64,000 bases of DNA from Clostridiaceae bacterium OM02-2AC (GCA_003481775.1 QULU01000014.1:35103-99102); one strand, 5' to 3'; positions 43,044 through 52,292 are shown, counted from the stretch's first letter. The notes: generated from the letters alone by a model not told the origin. A program made the numbers and translations.

Positions 43044-44198
43044 ATGGAAAATTTTATCTATGACATACCGACAACGGTATATTTCGGAAAGGGACAGCTG
43101 CATCAGCTGGAGAGAATCATCAGGGAATATGGAAAACGGGTTCTTCTTGTATACGGAGGGGGAAGCATCAAACGAAACGGCATCTATGATGAAGTCGTTT
43201 TGCAGCTGCAAAAGGCGGGAAGAGAATATGTTGAATTAGGAGGAGTGGAGCCCAATCCATCACTGTATACCGTGGAAAAGGGCGTGGCTGTATGCCGCAG
43301 AGAACAGGTAGATGTGATTGTGGCAATTGGCGGAGGAAGTGCGATTGATTGTGCGAAGGTTGTTTCCGCAGCTGTTTGCAGTGATCAAACACCATGGGAG
43401 CTGGTGCTTCATCCCAAGGAGATCAAGCGGGCATTACCTGTCATCGCGGTGCTGACGATTGCGGCTACCGGCAGTGAAATGGACCATATCGCCGTTATTA
43501 CAAATCCGGAAACGAAGGAGAAAATCGGTACGCGCAATCCGCTGCTTCGACCAAAAGCGGCAATCCTTGATCCGACCTTCACCTTCAGCGTCAGTGCGTA
43601 TCAGACTGCCTGTGGTGTTGCGGATATTATGAGCCATACAATGGAATCCTATTTCGCAAGAGAGGAAGCTGAGCTGCAGGATCGCTTTGCGGAAGGGATT
43701 TTGAAGGTATGTATCAAATATGGGCCAATCGTTTTGCAGGAGCCTACGCATTATGAGGCACGAGCGAATCTCATGTGGGCGGCAAGCTGGGCAATCAACG
43801 ATATGCTGAAGCTTGGGCATATGACACAGTGGAGCGTACATCCAATGGAACATCCGCTCAGTGCTTTTTATTCCGTTACGCATGGAGAGGGACTGGCAAT
43901 TCTGACACCGCATTGGATGGAGTATGTATTGAGTGAGGATACGGTGGATAAGTTTGCACGCTTCGCCAGGGAAATCTGGCAGGTGGAGGAAAAGGATGTG
44001 TGGGATATGGCGCGAGAGGGAATCGAGCGGCTGCGTGGCTTTTATGAACAGCTGCATCTGCGCTCATCCTTAGGGGAGCTGGGCATTGATGAAACACACC
44101 TTGATGCCATGGCTATGGATGCCGCAAGACAGACAGTGAACGGCTATGTGTCATTGTCCGCTGAGGATGTGAAGAATATCTATCGAAACAGCTTGTAA
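43044..44198 (+). CDS. Iron-containing alcohol dehydrogenase (BDH-like)
   Basis: Group III alcohol dehydrogenase, 384 residues, resembling butanol dehydrogenases. The NAD-binding GGGSAIDCAKVVS and the metal-binding Asp/His set (CGVADIMSHTMESYF, then HPMEHPLSAFYSVTHGEGLA) are intact. It would reduce an aldehyde released by the operon's aldolases to an alcohol. It follows the RraA-like gene by three bases. Confidence 0.9.
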   Translation: MENFIYDIPTTVYFGKGQLHQLERIIREYGKRVLLVYGGGSIKRNGIYDEVVLQLQKAGREYVELGGVEPNPSLYTVEKGVAVCRREQVDVIVAIGGGSAIDCAKVVSAAVCSDQTPWELVLHPKEIKRALPVIAVLTIAATGSEMDHIAVITNPETKEKIGTRNPLLRPKAAILDPTFTFSVSAYQTACGVADIMSHTMESYFAREEAELQDRFAEGILKVCIKYGPIVLQEPTHYEARANLMWAASWAINDMLKLGHMTQWSVHPMEHPLSAFYSVTHGEGLAILTPHWMEYVLSEDTVDKFARFAREIWQVEEKDVWDMAREGIERLRGFYEQLHLRSSLGELGIDETHLDAMAMDAARQTVNGYVSLSAEDVKNIYRNSL

Positions 44199-44263
44199 AG
44201 TGTTTTATAATAAGGGCAGGGAAAGGAGATAAGGATGCACGATGTGTCCTTACAGGTTATCGT

Positions 44264-45211
44264 ATGAAAATTGTAGTATTGGATGGGTATACGGAAAATC
44301 CGGGAGATCTTGATTGGAACGGGTTTGCGGAACTGGGTGAGGTGACGGTGTATGATCGCAGTGAGGAAGCACAGGCAGCTGAGCGAATTCAGGATGCAGA
44401 CGCTGTGATCGTAAATAAGGTGCGCATGACAAGAGAGCTTATGGAAGCACATCCCAAACTGCGCTATATCGGCGTGCTGGCAACGGGATATGATGTAGTG
44501 GACATAGAGGCTGCAAGGGATCTCCATATTGCGGTTACCAATGTTCCGGGATATGGTACGGATACGGTTGCACAGTATGCAATCGCACTCCTCTTGGAGG
44601 TAACGTCCAGAATCGGTCACCATGCGGCTCGTGTAAAAGAAGGGGAATGGGCGCGCAATGCGGACTGGTGCTTTTGGGAATACCCTTTGCTGGAGCTGTC
44701 CGGCAGAACGATGGGGATCATCGGTTATGGACGAATTGGCAGAAGGGTCGGAGAAATTGCCCAGGCATTGGGAATGAAGATATTGTTTCATGATGCCTTT
44801 GCCCAGGAGGACGGCAGCGGTGAAAAGGTATCGCTTGTCGAGCTGCTGCAGCGAAGTGATGTTGTAAGCCTGCATTGTCCACTTACGAAGGAGAATGATT
44901 CGCTGATAAACAAAAAGACGCTGGCGATGATGAAGTCGCATGCAATTCTAATTAACAATGCCAGAGGTAAGCTCATCAATGAATGTGATCTTGCGCAGGC
45001 ATTGCAGGATGGTACGATTTATGCGGCTGCACTGGATGTAGTGAGAGAAGAACCGATTCGCAGTGATAATCCGCTGCTGGAATGTGATAACTGCCTGATT
45101 ACTCCCCACATCTCGTGGGCCAGCAAAGAGGCGAGAAGCAGAATCATGGATACTGCCGCTGAAAATCTGGCAGAGTTTCTACGTGGAAATACGCAGAATC
45201 GGATTGTGTAA
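44264..45211 (+). CDS. D-2-hydroxyacid dehydrogenase (glycerate dehydrogenase-like)
   Basis: A 315-residue NAD-dependent enzyme resembling HprA/glycerate dehydrogenase. Rossmann motif GIIGYGRIGRRVGEIA; catalytic Arg in NNARGKLINE; Glu in DVVREEPIRSDNPLL; His in LITPHISWAS. It is the last gene of the 39.0 kb operon. It may convert a small hydroxypyruvate-like product to the hydroxyacid or back. Confidence 0.87.
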   Translation: MKIVVLDGYTENPGDLDWNGFAELGEVTVYDRSEEAQAAERIQDADAVIVNKVRMTRELMEAHPKLRYIGVLATGYDVVDIEAARDLHIAVTNVPGYGTDTVAQYAIALLLEVTSRIGHHAARVKEGEWARNADWCFWEYPLLELSGRTMGIIGYGRIGRRVGEIAQALGMKILFHDAFAQEDGSGEKVSLVELLQRSDVVSLHCPLTKENDSLINKKTLAMMKSHAILINNARGKLINECDLAQALQDGTIYAAALDVVREEPIRSDNPLLECDNCLITPHISWASKEARSRIMDTAAENLAEFLRGNTQNRIV

Positions 45212-45351
45212 ATACGTTAGTATATTGAATAAATCATTGCTTATGAAAACATAGCAGTGATTTTTTTAATTAAGTCATTCGCTTGCTCAAAGCTTTACTG
45301 CTTTTCCATGCCATCTTAAGCTAATTTTTTATAAAAAGTGGTTATTCATTT

Positions 45352-45861
45352 TTGATCATAATTATTATTAGCCATCTTATGATTGATGTTTGCAGTGTTT
45401 TTCTTAAGAGTAAATATAAAAATAGGAAATGTATGCTTTTCTGTATTGATCAGTTTATACATTTTCTTATTATATCTTGTTGCTCATTCTATATTTTATT
45501 TAAAGATATATTTAATGTACATATTTTGGTTACTCTGTTAGCTGTGTTAGTTTTAATAAAGCCTGTAAGTATTTTTATTACATTATTTTTTAAAAGTATC
45601 TTTAAAAATGAAAAAGATAGGCATGAAATTAAAAATTGGCAGATACATAGGATATTTGGAAAGGTTCATAATATTTTTACTGTGTCTTTTTGATTCTATT
45701 TCAACCATCGGTTTTATTCTAGCAGCAAAAACATTGGTAAGATATAAGGATATCAATACTAATGAAGACAATTTCAAGAAAAATATCTCATTGGAACATT
45801 GCTAAGTACGATAGGTGCCTTATGTTGTTTTGCATTGGTAAAATATAGCGAACGATTTTAA
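45352..45861 (+). pseudogene. Frameshifted, N-truncated DUF3307 membrane protein
   Basis: Three frames in succession give DUF3307-like protein: SHLMIDVCSVFLKSK with DQFIHFLIIS in the first, IGRYIGYLERFIIFLL with GFILAAKTLVRYKD in the second, and QEKYLIGTLLSTIGALCC in the third. The last ends at 45859-45861. Two frameshifts (near 45620-45640 and 45775) and loss of the N-terminus make it a relic. It lies in markedly AT-rich DNA unlike its neighbours, a sign of transfer or long decay. Confidence 0.75.
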
Positions 45862-46384
45862 ATGGATTTTTTGCTATGTATATCATTCCAGATTGTCTTA
45901 TTAGGAAATGCATCAACTGTGCTTCTCTTAACTATAAGCAAAGAAGCCCTCCATACAGACAGATCACACAATAGAGCAGGACTTCCTGTAAGCTAAAATC
46001 ATGAATAAACTATTTTTACTGTTTGATATTTAAACGTGGACATGAAAGCAAAAATATAACAGAGAGATTCACAAAAGATATCTTACAATAGTAAAACTTA
46101 ATGTATAGTAACCGGGTGAAAAACTATTTCAGATTTCACTCTTTTTTCTATTTTCATAATATCTGCAGCATGTCCAAAAAAAGCTGCTTGATTTTAGAAA
46201 ATATGCTCTTTTTTCGTGTCATATTCGTGCAATGTAATACACACTACAGATTCAATACTGTGCTATTTTATGCCGAAAATAACACAGTGACAGTATGTAA
46301 CCGCTTTTATGCTGTAGTTTTCTGGCTTTCTATGTCGTTTTATATGAAAACAAGTCGATAAAATGGAAAAACAGCTATGAAAAA
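45862..46384. other. AT-rich gap
   Basis: No supported gene. An 86-codon frame at 46101-46361 has no ribosome site and Cys/Phe-rich composition, and I reject it. Base composition is AT-rich, continuous with the relic upstream. Confidence 0.5.
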
Positions 46385-46397
46385 AGTGTGACACACT
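46385..46397. promoter_or_regulatory. Palindromic operator AGTGTGACACACT upstream of PTS system 3
   Basis: Perfect 6-1-6 palindrome, 18 bases before the -35 element. Its core TGTGACACACT and its distance to the promoter are identical in front of the 39.0 kb operon. Confidence 0.7.
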
Positions 46398-46415
46398 AGC
46401 CTTAAAATCGATCGT

Positions 46416-46443
46416 TTGACATCGAAAGCGTTTTCAATATGAT
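46416..46443 (+). promoter_or_regulatory. Sigma-70 promoter with cre site in the spacer (PTS system 3)
   Basis: TTGACA (46416-46421), 16 bases, TATGAT (46438-46443). The spacer contains CGAAAGCGTTTTCA (46423-46436), a near-consensus cre. Glucose repression by CcpA is predicted. Confidence 0.85.
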
Positions 46444-46504
46444 GGGTAGTGTAAGGCAGCGGAAGCTATGCTGCAGGATGTGAAAGAAAGGGATTGAGAG
46501 TCAG

Positions 46505-47497
46505 GTGATAAATTTGAAAAAAACCGCAGTGATCAATATTACAAGCTTCGGCAGGGAATTTCCGGAGCATCTTCAAGAATTGGAAGAACGTGTGGGGCCG
46601 GTCGATAAAATGCTGCTGCGTGCAGATATGGATGGGAAAACACTGGCACAGCAGTTAAAGGGATATACCTATGTACTGCTTGGGAATTATCCAACCTTCG
46701 ATGAAGAGTTTTTCTCCAGGAATACAGATGTAAAGCTGATCGCCCGTCATGGTATCGGCTTCAACAATGTAGATCTGGAAAGCTCGAGAAAGTATGGGGT
46801 GTATGTAACCCATATTCAAAACTATGTAGAGCTGGATGCTGTTGCAGAGCAGGCGGCAGCGCTTCTTATGGCCGTATCAAAAAATGTGGTGATTGCCAAT
46901 CAAAAGGTACATCAGGGTGACTGGAATAAGGATCGTCAGGAAATCATGGGCTTTCAGCTGCGGGGGAAAACCTGCGGGGTGATTGGCTGCGGACATATCG
47001 GTACACGCTTTGCGACCATCATGAAATATGGATTTCAAAACCGCATACTGGCATATGATCCGTACGCGGACAGGGAAAGCGTGATGGCAGAGGGGATTCA
47101 GCTCTGTGATTTGGACACGTTGCTGAGAGAATCGGACTTTATCAGTCTGCATGCAAATCTGAGCGAAGACAGCAAGCACCTCATCAATGCACAAGCACTG
47201 GCAAAAATGAAGGACAACGCCATCCTCATCAATACGGGGCGCGGAGGCCTTGTGGATGAAACAGCCTTACTGTGCGCATTGCAAAGTGGAAAGCTGTTCG
47301 GCTATGGCGCAGATGTTGCAGCACAGGAGCCGATGACGGCTGATAATCCGCTGCTTACATGTGAGCGGGTAACCATCACACCGCATTCCGCCATCTATAA
47401 CTACACCTGCATGAAGAACATGAACCGCAAGGTCATGGAAGACATCTACTGCATGCAAAGAGGGGAACGACCGGTGGAAATCATCAATGGTTTATAG
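46505..47497 (+). CDS. D-isomer-specific 2-hydroxyacid dehydrogenase, first gene of PTS system 3
   Basis: A 330-residue NAD-dependent enzyme. Rossmann motif GVIGCGHIGTRFA; catalytic Arg in NTGRGGLVDE; Glu in ADVAAQEPMTADNPL; His in ITPHSAIYN. The start is uncertain: GTG at 46505 gives 330 residues, while TTG at 46514 has the better ribosome site (AGGTG at 46503-46507). It is followed by an aldolase and then the PTS genes, so it probably acts on the imported compound. Confidence 0.84.
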   Translation: MINLKKTAVINITSFGREFPEHLQELEERVGPVDKMLLRADMDGKTLAQQLKGYTYVLLGNYPTFDEEFFSRNTDVKLIARHGIGFNNVDLESSRKYGVYVTHIQNYVELDAVAEQAAALLMAVSKNVVIANQKVHQGDWNKDRQEIMGFQLRGKTCGVIGCGHIGTRFATIMKYGFQNRILAYDPYADRESVMAEGIQLCDLDTLLRESDFISLHANLSEDSKHLINAQALAKMKDNAILINTGRGGLVDETALLCALQSGKLFGYGADVAAQEPMTADNPLLTCERVTITPHSAIYNYTCMKNMNRKVMEDIYCMQRGERPVEIINGL

Positions 47498-47510
47498 AAA
47501 GGATACGTAT

Positions 47511-48164
47511 ATGAACAGACAGGACACAATACAAAAGATTAAAGAGGAAAAAATAGTCGTCATTACAAGGGGGATTTATGGTGAGGATCTGATGAAGCTG
47601 GCAGAGGCTCTGTTCCAGGGTGGCATCCGCTGCTTTGAAATTACTTACGATCCAGCTGATCCCAATACCTGCATACGGGTGAAAGAGAATATTCAACAGC
47701 TGCATGAGCGCTTTGGTGATGCGCTGTATCTGGGCATCGGCACTGTGCTGACCAAAGAACAGGTACACAACGCCAAGGAGGCCGGCGCCAGATTTATCGT
47801 TTCTCCCAACTTTGATGAGGAAATTGTCAAGGAAACACTGGCTCTGGACATGGTCTCCATGCCGGGCTGTATGTCACCGACGGAAATTGTTGCGGCAGAT
47901 AAAGCCGGAGCTGATTTCATCAAGTTGTTTCCGGCAGGAACACTGGGCTTAAAATACTGCAAGGATATCTATGCGCCGCTGCACCATGTTAACTACATCG
48001 CAACCGTAGGTGTTACAGAGGAAACATTTGTACAATATCTTGATCTGGGCTTTGCCGGAGCAGGCATCAGCTCCCAGCTGGTAGATAAGAAATGCCGCGA
48101 AGAAGGCAATTATGAAGAACTGACAAGACGGGCACAGCGATTTGTGGAAATCGCAAAGCAATAG
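47511..48164 (+). CDS. KDPG/KHG-type aldolase (system 3, first)
   Basis: Eda-family class I aldolase, 217 residues. Schiff-base Lys in ADFIKLFPAGTLG; GIGTVLTKEQV, FIVSPNFDEE and MPGCMSPTEI support the barrel. It is closely similar to the system 2 aldolase (shared ITRGIYGEDL/ICRGLYEAEL start and RRAQRFVEIAKQ/RRARIFTDIAKAC end). Expected products are pyruvate and an aldehyde phosphate. The ATG at 47511 follows GAAAGGA. Confidence 0.88.
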   Translation: MNRQDTIQKIKEEKIVVITRGIYGEDLMKLAEALFQGGIRCFEITYDPADPNTCIRVKENIQQLHERFGDALYLGIGTVLTKEQVHNAKEAGARFIVSPNFDEEIVKETLALDMVSMPGCMSPTEIVAADKAGADFIKLFPAGTLGLKYCKDIYAPLHHVNYIATVGVTEETFVQYLDLGFAGAGISSQLVDKKCREEGNYEELTRRAQRFVEIAKQ

Positions 48165-48184
48165 TAGAAAGAAGGAAAACTATT

Positions 48185-48670
48185 ATGGAAAACTTAAAAT
48201 TGACAAGAATTGACTTTCGACTGATTCATGGGCAGGTTATGACTCGCTGGGTCGCAAAATATGAAATCGAAAGCATCGTTGTAATCGATGATCGCTCCGC
48301 AAAGAGTCCGATTCTGAAAAAGATTCTGCTGGGCGCTGCGCCAAGCGGCGTCAAGGTTATCGTTTGGAATGTCGCTGAGGCTGCGGAAAAATGGAAGGCA
48401 GGAGAATTTCCAAAAAGCAACCTGTTGATTCTGTTTAAAAATACATCGCAGGCAAAGGCAGCGTGGGAGACAGGCATCACATTCCCTTCTTTGCAGGTTG
48501 GCGGTATCGAAGGCTCCGGTGATAAGAAGAATATTTATAAAAATGTAGTTATGTCGAAAACGGAAGCGGAGGAGCTGAACGTATTGTATCAGGGCGGCGT
48601 AGATGTGTTTATGCAGCCGATCCCGGAAGATAATCCGTATCCGTTCAAGGATGCTCTGGCGAAATTCTAG
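48185..48670 (+). CDS. PTS mannose-family EIIB (system 3)
   Basis: A 161-residue phosphotransfer subunit with the active His in RIDFRLIHGQVMTRW. The later marker SLQVGGIEGSGDKKNIYKN is of the same variant class as system 2. It precedes EIIC by 109 bases, a gap holding a short GATCAC/GTGATC hairpin and the EIIC ribosome site. Confidence 0.92.
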   Translation: MENLKLTRIDFRLIHGQVMTRWVAKYEIESIVVIDDRSAKSPILKKILLGAAPSGVKVIVWNVAEAAEKWKAGEFPKSNLLILFKNTSQAKAAWETGITFPSLQVGGIEGSGDKKNIYKNVVMSKTEAEELNVLYQGGVDVFMQPIPEDNPYPFKDALAKF

Positions 48671-48779
48671 CCGGGTATTCAATAGTATTCGATCACATGG
48701 AGGTGATGATCATATCATAGGTGTTTTACAAGAGTAACGTATGTAGTAGATGAATTGACAATGAAAAGGAGGAAATTTC

Positions 48780-49532
48780 ATGGTACAAGCATTGTTAATG
48801 GGGCTGCTTGCACTGCTCAACGGTATTCAGGGACCATATCACTGGTACTTTTTCCGTGAGCCGGTAATGGCAGGATTTTGGGTAGGTCTGATTTACGGTG
48901 ATCCCGTACAGGGAACGATCATCGGAGCAACGATCAACGTTTCTTACATGGGCTGGATTTCTGCAGGAGGAGCAAATGCCTCTGACTTATACTGGGCAGG
49001 TCTGCTTGGTACATTTGTAGCAATACAGGGCGGTATGTCCATTGACACGTCCGTAGCGTTTGCGGTTCCTATTGGTTTATTAGGTAACTATGTGCATGTC
49101 GCATACATGACAATCGCATCCTTGTGGCCGGTGAAAATGGATGCTCTCGCTGCCAAGGGAAACTGGCGCGGCATCCGCAGAATTCAATTCCTGGGTGGTC
49201 CGGCAATCGTTCTGGTATTGCGTGCACTTCCGGTATTCCTGATTGCATTATATGGAAGTGAATATATTCAGACACTAATCAACAGTATTCCAACATGGGC
49301 AATGAACGGTCTGGGCGCAGTAGGGAAGATGCTGCCGGCATTAGGTATGTCCATGCTGATGAAGTTTATGTACAAAAAAGCACTGCTTCCATTCTTCGTG
49401 CTGGGCTTTGGTATTGCGGCTTATTCCGGCATGACCGATTTGCTGCTGTATGCACTGGTTGGTGTATGTCTGGCAGTTATTCTGATTAAGATTGGTTTCA
49501 ACAACGACACAGAACAGGAAGGGGCTGAGTAA
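48780..49532 (+). CDS. PTS mannose-family EIIC (system 3)
   Basis: Translocator subunit of 250 residues and about seven helices. EIIC features include GLIYGDPVQGTIIGATINV and SAGGANASDLYWAGLLG. AAAGGAGG precedes the ATG. EIID follows after two bases. Confidence 0.92.
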   Translation: MVQALLMGLLALLNGIQGPYHWYFFREPVMAGFWVGLIYGDPVQGTIIGATINVSYMGWISAGGANASDLYWAGLLGTFVAIQGGMSIDTSVAFAVPIGLLGNYVHVAYMTIASLWPVKMDALAAKGNWRGIRRIQFLGGPAIVLVLRALPVFLIALYGSEYIQTLINSIPTWAMNGLGAVGKMLPALGMSMLMKFMYKKALLPFFVLGFGIAAYSGMTDLLLYALVGVCLAVILIKIGFNNDTEQEGAE

Positions 49533-49534
49533 TC

Positions 49535-50359
49535 ATGGCAGAAAAACATTCACTAACAAAACGCGATGTCCAGAAAACAGCCTTCTTCTGGCACATGACA
49601 AGTCATATGACCTATAACTATCAGCGATTACAGGCAGGCTGTCTGGCATGGATCATGGGTCCGATTTTTGAAAAGCTGTATCCGAATGATCAGGAAAAGA
49701 TGGTGGAAGGTCTGGAACGCCACATGCTGTATTTCAACACAGAGCCACGCTGGGGAGCTGTCCTTCCCGGTATGGTAGTCGCATTGGAGGAAGGTCTTGC
49801 CAATGATGACTCCGGTGATATGGATGCCAGCATCATCGCAGAAATTAAAACCGCCCTGATGGGACCTTTGGCAGGAATCGGAGATACGGTCTGGGCAGGT
49901 TTGATCAAGCCAATCATCCTGAGTGTTACGCTGGGATGGGCGATGCAGGGCTACGTTTGGGGTGCCTGGGCATATGGGATCGGCGTTACACTGCTGGACT
50001 TTGCTATCACCTACTTCATGTTCATGCGCGGCTATCAGCTGGGTATGGATTCCATTGACCGTTTCCTGGAAAGCGGCTTTGTTAAGAAAATTACCACCTT
50101 CCTTGGTATTGTCGGGCTGTTCTGTCTGGGTGCCATGATTGTAAAATACGTCAGCATCGGTGCAGTTCTGGAAATCGAAATGAAGACCGGAACGCTGAAG
50201 CTTGGTGAAATCATGAATAAGATATTCCCTTGCTTCCTGCCTCTTGTGACAACGCTGTTTGCATACTGGCTGCAGGTAAAGGGAAAGAAAATCACAACCG
50301 TACTGATCGTTCTGTTTATCATCGGCTTCATCGGTGGTGCAGTCGGATTGCTTGGCTAA
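49535..50359 (+). CDS. PTS mannose-family EIID (system 3)
   Basis: A 274-residue membrane subunit. MTYNYQRLQAGCLAWIMGP and TALMGPLAGIGDTVWAGLI are EIID hallmarks. It ends just before a strong stem-loop and a 350-base gap that separates it from EIIA, which is last of the PTS genes here. Confidence 0.92.
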   Translation: MAEKHSLTKRDVQKTAFFWHMTSHMTYNYQRLQAGCLAWIMGPIFEKLYPNDQEKMVEGLERHMLYFNTEPRWGAVLPGMVVALEEGLANDDSGDMDASIIAEIKTALMGPLAGIGDTVWAGLIKPIILSVTLGWAMQGYVWGAWAYGIGVTLLDFAITYFMFMRGYQLGMDSIDRFLESGFVKKITTFLGIVGLFCLGAMIVKYVSIGAVLEIEMKTGTLKLGEIMNKIFPCFLPLVTTLFAYWLQVKGKKITTVLIVLFIIGFIGGAVGLLG

Positions 50360-50366
50360 CAGTTTC

Positions 50367-50395
50367 ATGAAAGAAACCTTACGGGTTTCTTTCAT
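50367..50395 (+). terminator. 12-bp stem-loop after EIID
   Basis: ATGAAAGAAACC (50367-50378) pairs perfectly with GGTTTCTTTCAT (50384-50395), with a five-base loop and no U-run. Since genes of the same pathway follow, it may be a stabilising or processing hairpin or a partial terminator. Confidence 0.6.
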
Positions 50396-50427
50396 ATTCT
50401 CAGGGAACAGCTTTTCGGAATAATGCA

Positions 50428-50507
50428 CCTTGGTAATGATTGAAAGCCTGTAAACGTGTCCTACATGACGGATTTCAGGAACCGCTGGGAACATAACATT
50501 ACCAAGG
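50428..50507 (+). repeat. Long inverted repeat in the gap before the system 3 EIIA
   Basis: CCTTGGTAATG (50428-50438) pairs perfectly over 11 bp with CATTACCAAGG (50497-50507). A CCTG/CAGG pair lies inside. The structure would form an 80-base RNA domain upstream of EIIA. No coding potential was seen in 50360-50709. Confidence 0.6.
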
Positions 50508-50709
50508 CAGCATGCTTTTCTTAACCATGATTTCAAAGGAATAATCCTGTGAAGATGATTCCTTCAGGACATAGCAATGACGTTATAGGAAAAGATTGCG
50601 CAGGAGGATACCTGTCGTATGGTATGCAGTTTGATAGGAATTCCTGCCGATCCTTTCTGCTATGTCTGGCATAAACAGTATTTCTAACAACGAGAAAGGG
50701 TAATACAGT

Positions 50710-51123
50710 ATGATAAAGATTTTAATTGTAACGCATGGCCCTCTGGCACAGGCACTGAAGGAAAGCTCTGCTATGTTCTTCGGCAGCATGTCGAATGATG
50801 TGGAAACCATAGGTCTGTATCCAACGGATAATCCGGAGGATTTGAAGGAAGCCATTTGTGAAAAGGTAGAGGCAATCGATACCGGCGACGGTGTGATGGT
50901 GTTTGTGGATATCTTTGCAGGCTCTCCGTTCAATATGACGGCTGTGGCGATTGATGAATTGAAGGAAGCACACAAGCTGCAATGCTATACCGGTGTCAAT
51001 ATGCCGTTTTTGATGGAGGCACTTTCCAGCTGTAATTCCATGGAGCTGGATCAGCTTACCGCCCACCTGGCAGATGTTGCCAAGGATACGATTGTAAATC
51101 TGCGCAAGGCGCTGGATATCTAG
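50710..51123 (+). CDS. PTS mannose-family EIIA (system 3)
   Basis: A 137-residue phosphocarrier with active His9 in VTHGPLAQALK and the signature VDIFAGSPFNMTAVA, TGVNMPFLMEAL. Unlike system 2, EIIA comes after EIIC and EIID and behind a structured gap, so its expression may be tuned separately. Confidence 0.93.
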   Translation: MIKILIVTHGPLAQALKESSAMFFGSMSNDVETIGLYPTDNPEDLKEAICEKVEAIDTGDGVMVFVDIFAGSPFNMTAVAIDELKEAHKLQCYTGVNMPFLMEALSSCNSMELDQLTAHLADVAKDTIVNLRKALDI

Positions 51124-51145
51124 CAATTCCTATTGAGGTGATAGA

Positions 51146-51643
51146 ATGGTGACTGGATGGATGCTGTCCACAGGGACAGATACAAAAGGAAGAAGACTGC
51201 TGTATATCAAAAAGAAACATGCGTATTATCTTCTCCCGCAACATAGGGAGTTTGCGATTACTCTGTGGAAACATGCGGAAATCAATGCCATTTCCATCAG
51301 CATTATTTTAGGGTATTTCCTGTTTCACAGTATCGCAGGCACAGCACTGCTGGCACTTGCGCTGTATGTGCTCATGCTGCTTGTGATGAATAAAAAATTA
51401 CTGCCCTCCCTGCATCGGGTGCAAGGAAAAAATATCACTTGGCGCAAAGAGAAACCAGCCAAGGCAGGCAACAGCATGCTGCTGGCGGTACTGCTTTTGA
51501 TGATCGGGGCCGGACTGTTTCTCTGTCTGGCGCTGGAACAGACGCAGAATACGATGGAAACTGTTACAGCGGCACTCGGAGGCTGCATTGCCCTGTTTAC
51601 AGGAGTGCGGCAGCTGTATAAAAATAAAACGATAGGAAAGTGA
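51146..51643 (+). CDS. Small membrane protein of unknown function in the PTS system 3 operon
   Basis: A 165-residue protein I do not recognise. A 40-residue basic N-terminal segment (KGRRLLYIKKKHAYYLLP) precedes two helices (about 48-82), a basic loop, and two more helices (about 108-150). TTGAGGTGATAG precedes the ATG. It sits in the operon between EIIA and an aldolase with short gaps, so it is probably expressed with the PTS. It could be an accessory or substrate-exit protein, but no function can be assigned. Confidence 0.7.
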   Translation: MVTGWMLSTGTDTKGRRLLYIKKKHAYYLLPQHREFAITLWKHAEINAISISIILGYFLFHSIAGTALLALALYVLMLLVMNKKLLPSLHRVQGKNITWRKEKPAKAGNSMLLAVLLLMIGAGLFLCLALEQTQNTMETVTAALGGCIALFTGVRQLYKNKTIGK

Positions 51644-51650
51644 GGCTTAC

Positions 51651-52292
51651 ATGATGTTGGCAGAAACAATTTGCAGAATTAAAAAGACAGGTTTGATGGG
51701 AATTGTACGTGTAGATACCATTGAACGCGGAATAGAAATCGCACAGGGCTGTATTGACGGCGGTGTGGATGTGCTGGAAATCAGCTATACGAACAACAAT
51801 GCAGGAGAGGTGATTCGTGCCTTGAAGGAAACCTTCGCAGATCAGCTGCTGGTCGGAGCCGGTACGGTGCTTGATCCGACGACAGCCCGTCTGGCGATTA
51901 TGGACGGCGCGGAATTCATCATTGCTCCAACCTTCAACAAAGAGGTGCAGGAAATGGCAAATCTATATCAGATTCCCTATGCACCGGGCTGTACAAGCTA
52001 TACGGAAATGATCGAAGCCTTAAAGGCGGGAGCGTCCTTTATTAAGGCCTTCCCGATTTCCAATTACTACGGGCCGGATCTTGCCAAGGTGTTTAAGGTG
52101 CCTTGTCCGCAGATTCCGATTCTGGCAAGCGGCGGAGCGAATTTCGATAATCTGCATACCTGGTTTGAAAACGGTGTGGACAGTGTAGGGCTTGGCGGTT
52201 TGTTGACAAAGGGAAGCAGTGCAGATATCGCTGAAAATGCGAAAAAGCTGCGCGCCATCGTGGAGGAGAGCAGAAAGGAACGTACTGCATGA
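51651..52292 (+). CDS. KDPG/KHG-type aldolase (system 3, second)
   Basis: Eda-family aldolase, 213 residues, distinct from the one at 47511. Schiff-base Lys in ASFIKAFPISNYYG; GAGTVLDPTTARLAIMDGA, FIIAPTFNKE and YAPGCTSYTE follow the fold. The FPISNYYG variant of the usual FPA segment suggests another substrate than the first aldolase. It overlaps the next dehydrogenase gene by four bases. Confidence 0.86.
   Translation: MMLAETICRIKKTGLMGIVRVDTIERGIEIAQGCIDGGVDVLEISYTNNNAGEVIRALKETFADQLLVGAGTVLDPTTARLAIMDGAEFIIAPTFNKEVQEMANLYQIPYAPGCTSYTEMIEALKAGASFIKAFPISNYYGPDLAKVFKVPCPQIPILASGGANFDNLHTWFENGVDSVGLGGLLTKGSSADIAENAKKLRAIVEESRKERTA

Noticed and set aside
45352..45693. Intact 113-residue membrane protein gene
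   Set aside because: The family (DUF3307-like) continues in two other frames downstream, so the frame is one piece of a broken gene rather than a complete one.
46101..46361. 86-codon plus-strand frame in the AT-rich gap
   Set aside because: Phe/Cys/Ser-rich, no ribosome site, resembles no protein I know; expected by chance in AT-rich DNA.
49628..50536. 302-codon open frame on the minus strand
   Set aside because: Antisense to EIID with Cys/His/Gln-rich content and no ribosome site; a shadow of the EIID codon pattern.
50536..50569. H-type pseudoknot before the system 3 EIIA
   Set aside because: The arms interleave, but the last connecting loop would be zero bases across a seven-bp stem, which is sterically unlikely. 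They are better read as alternative hairpins.
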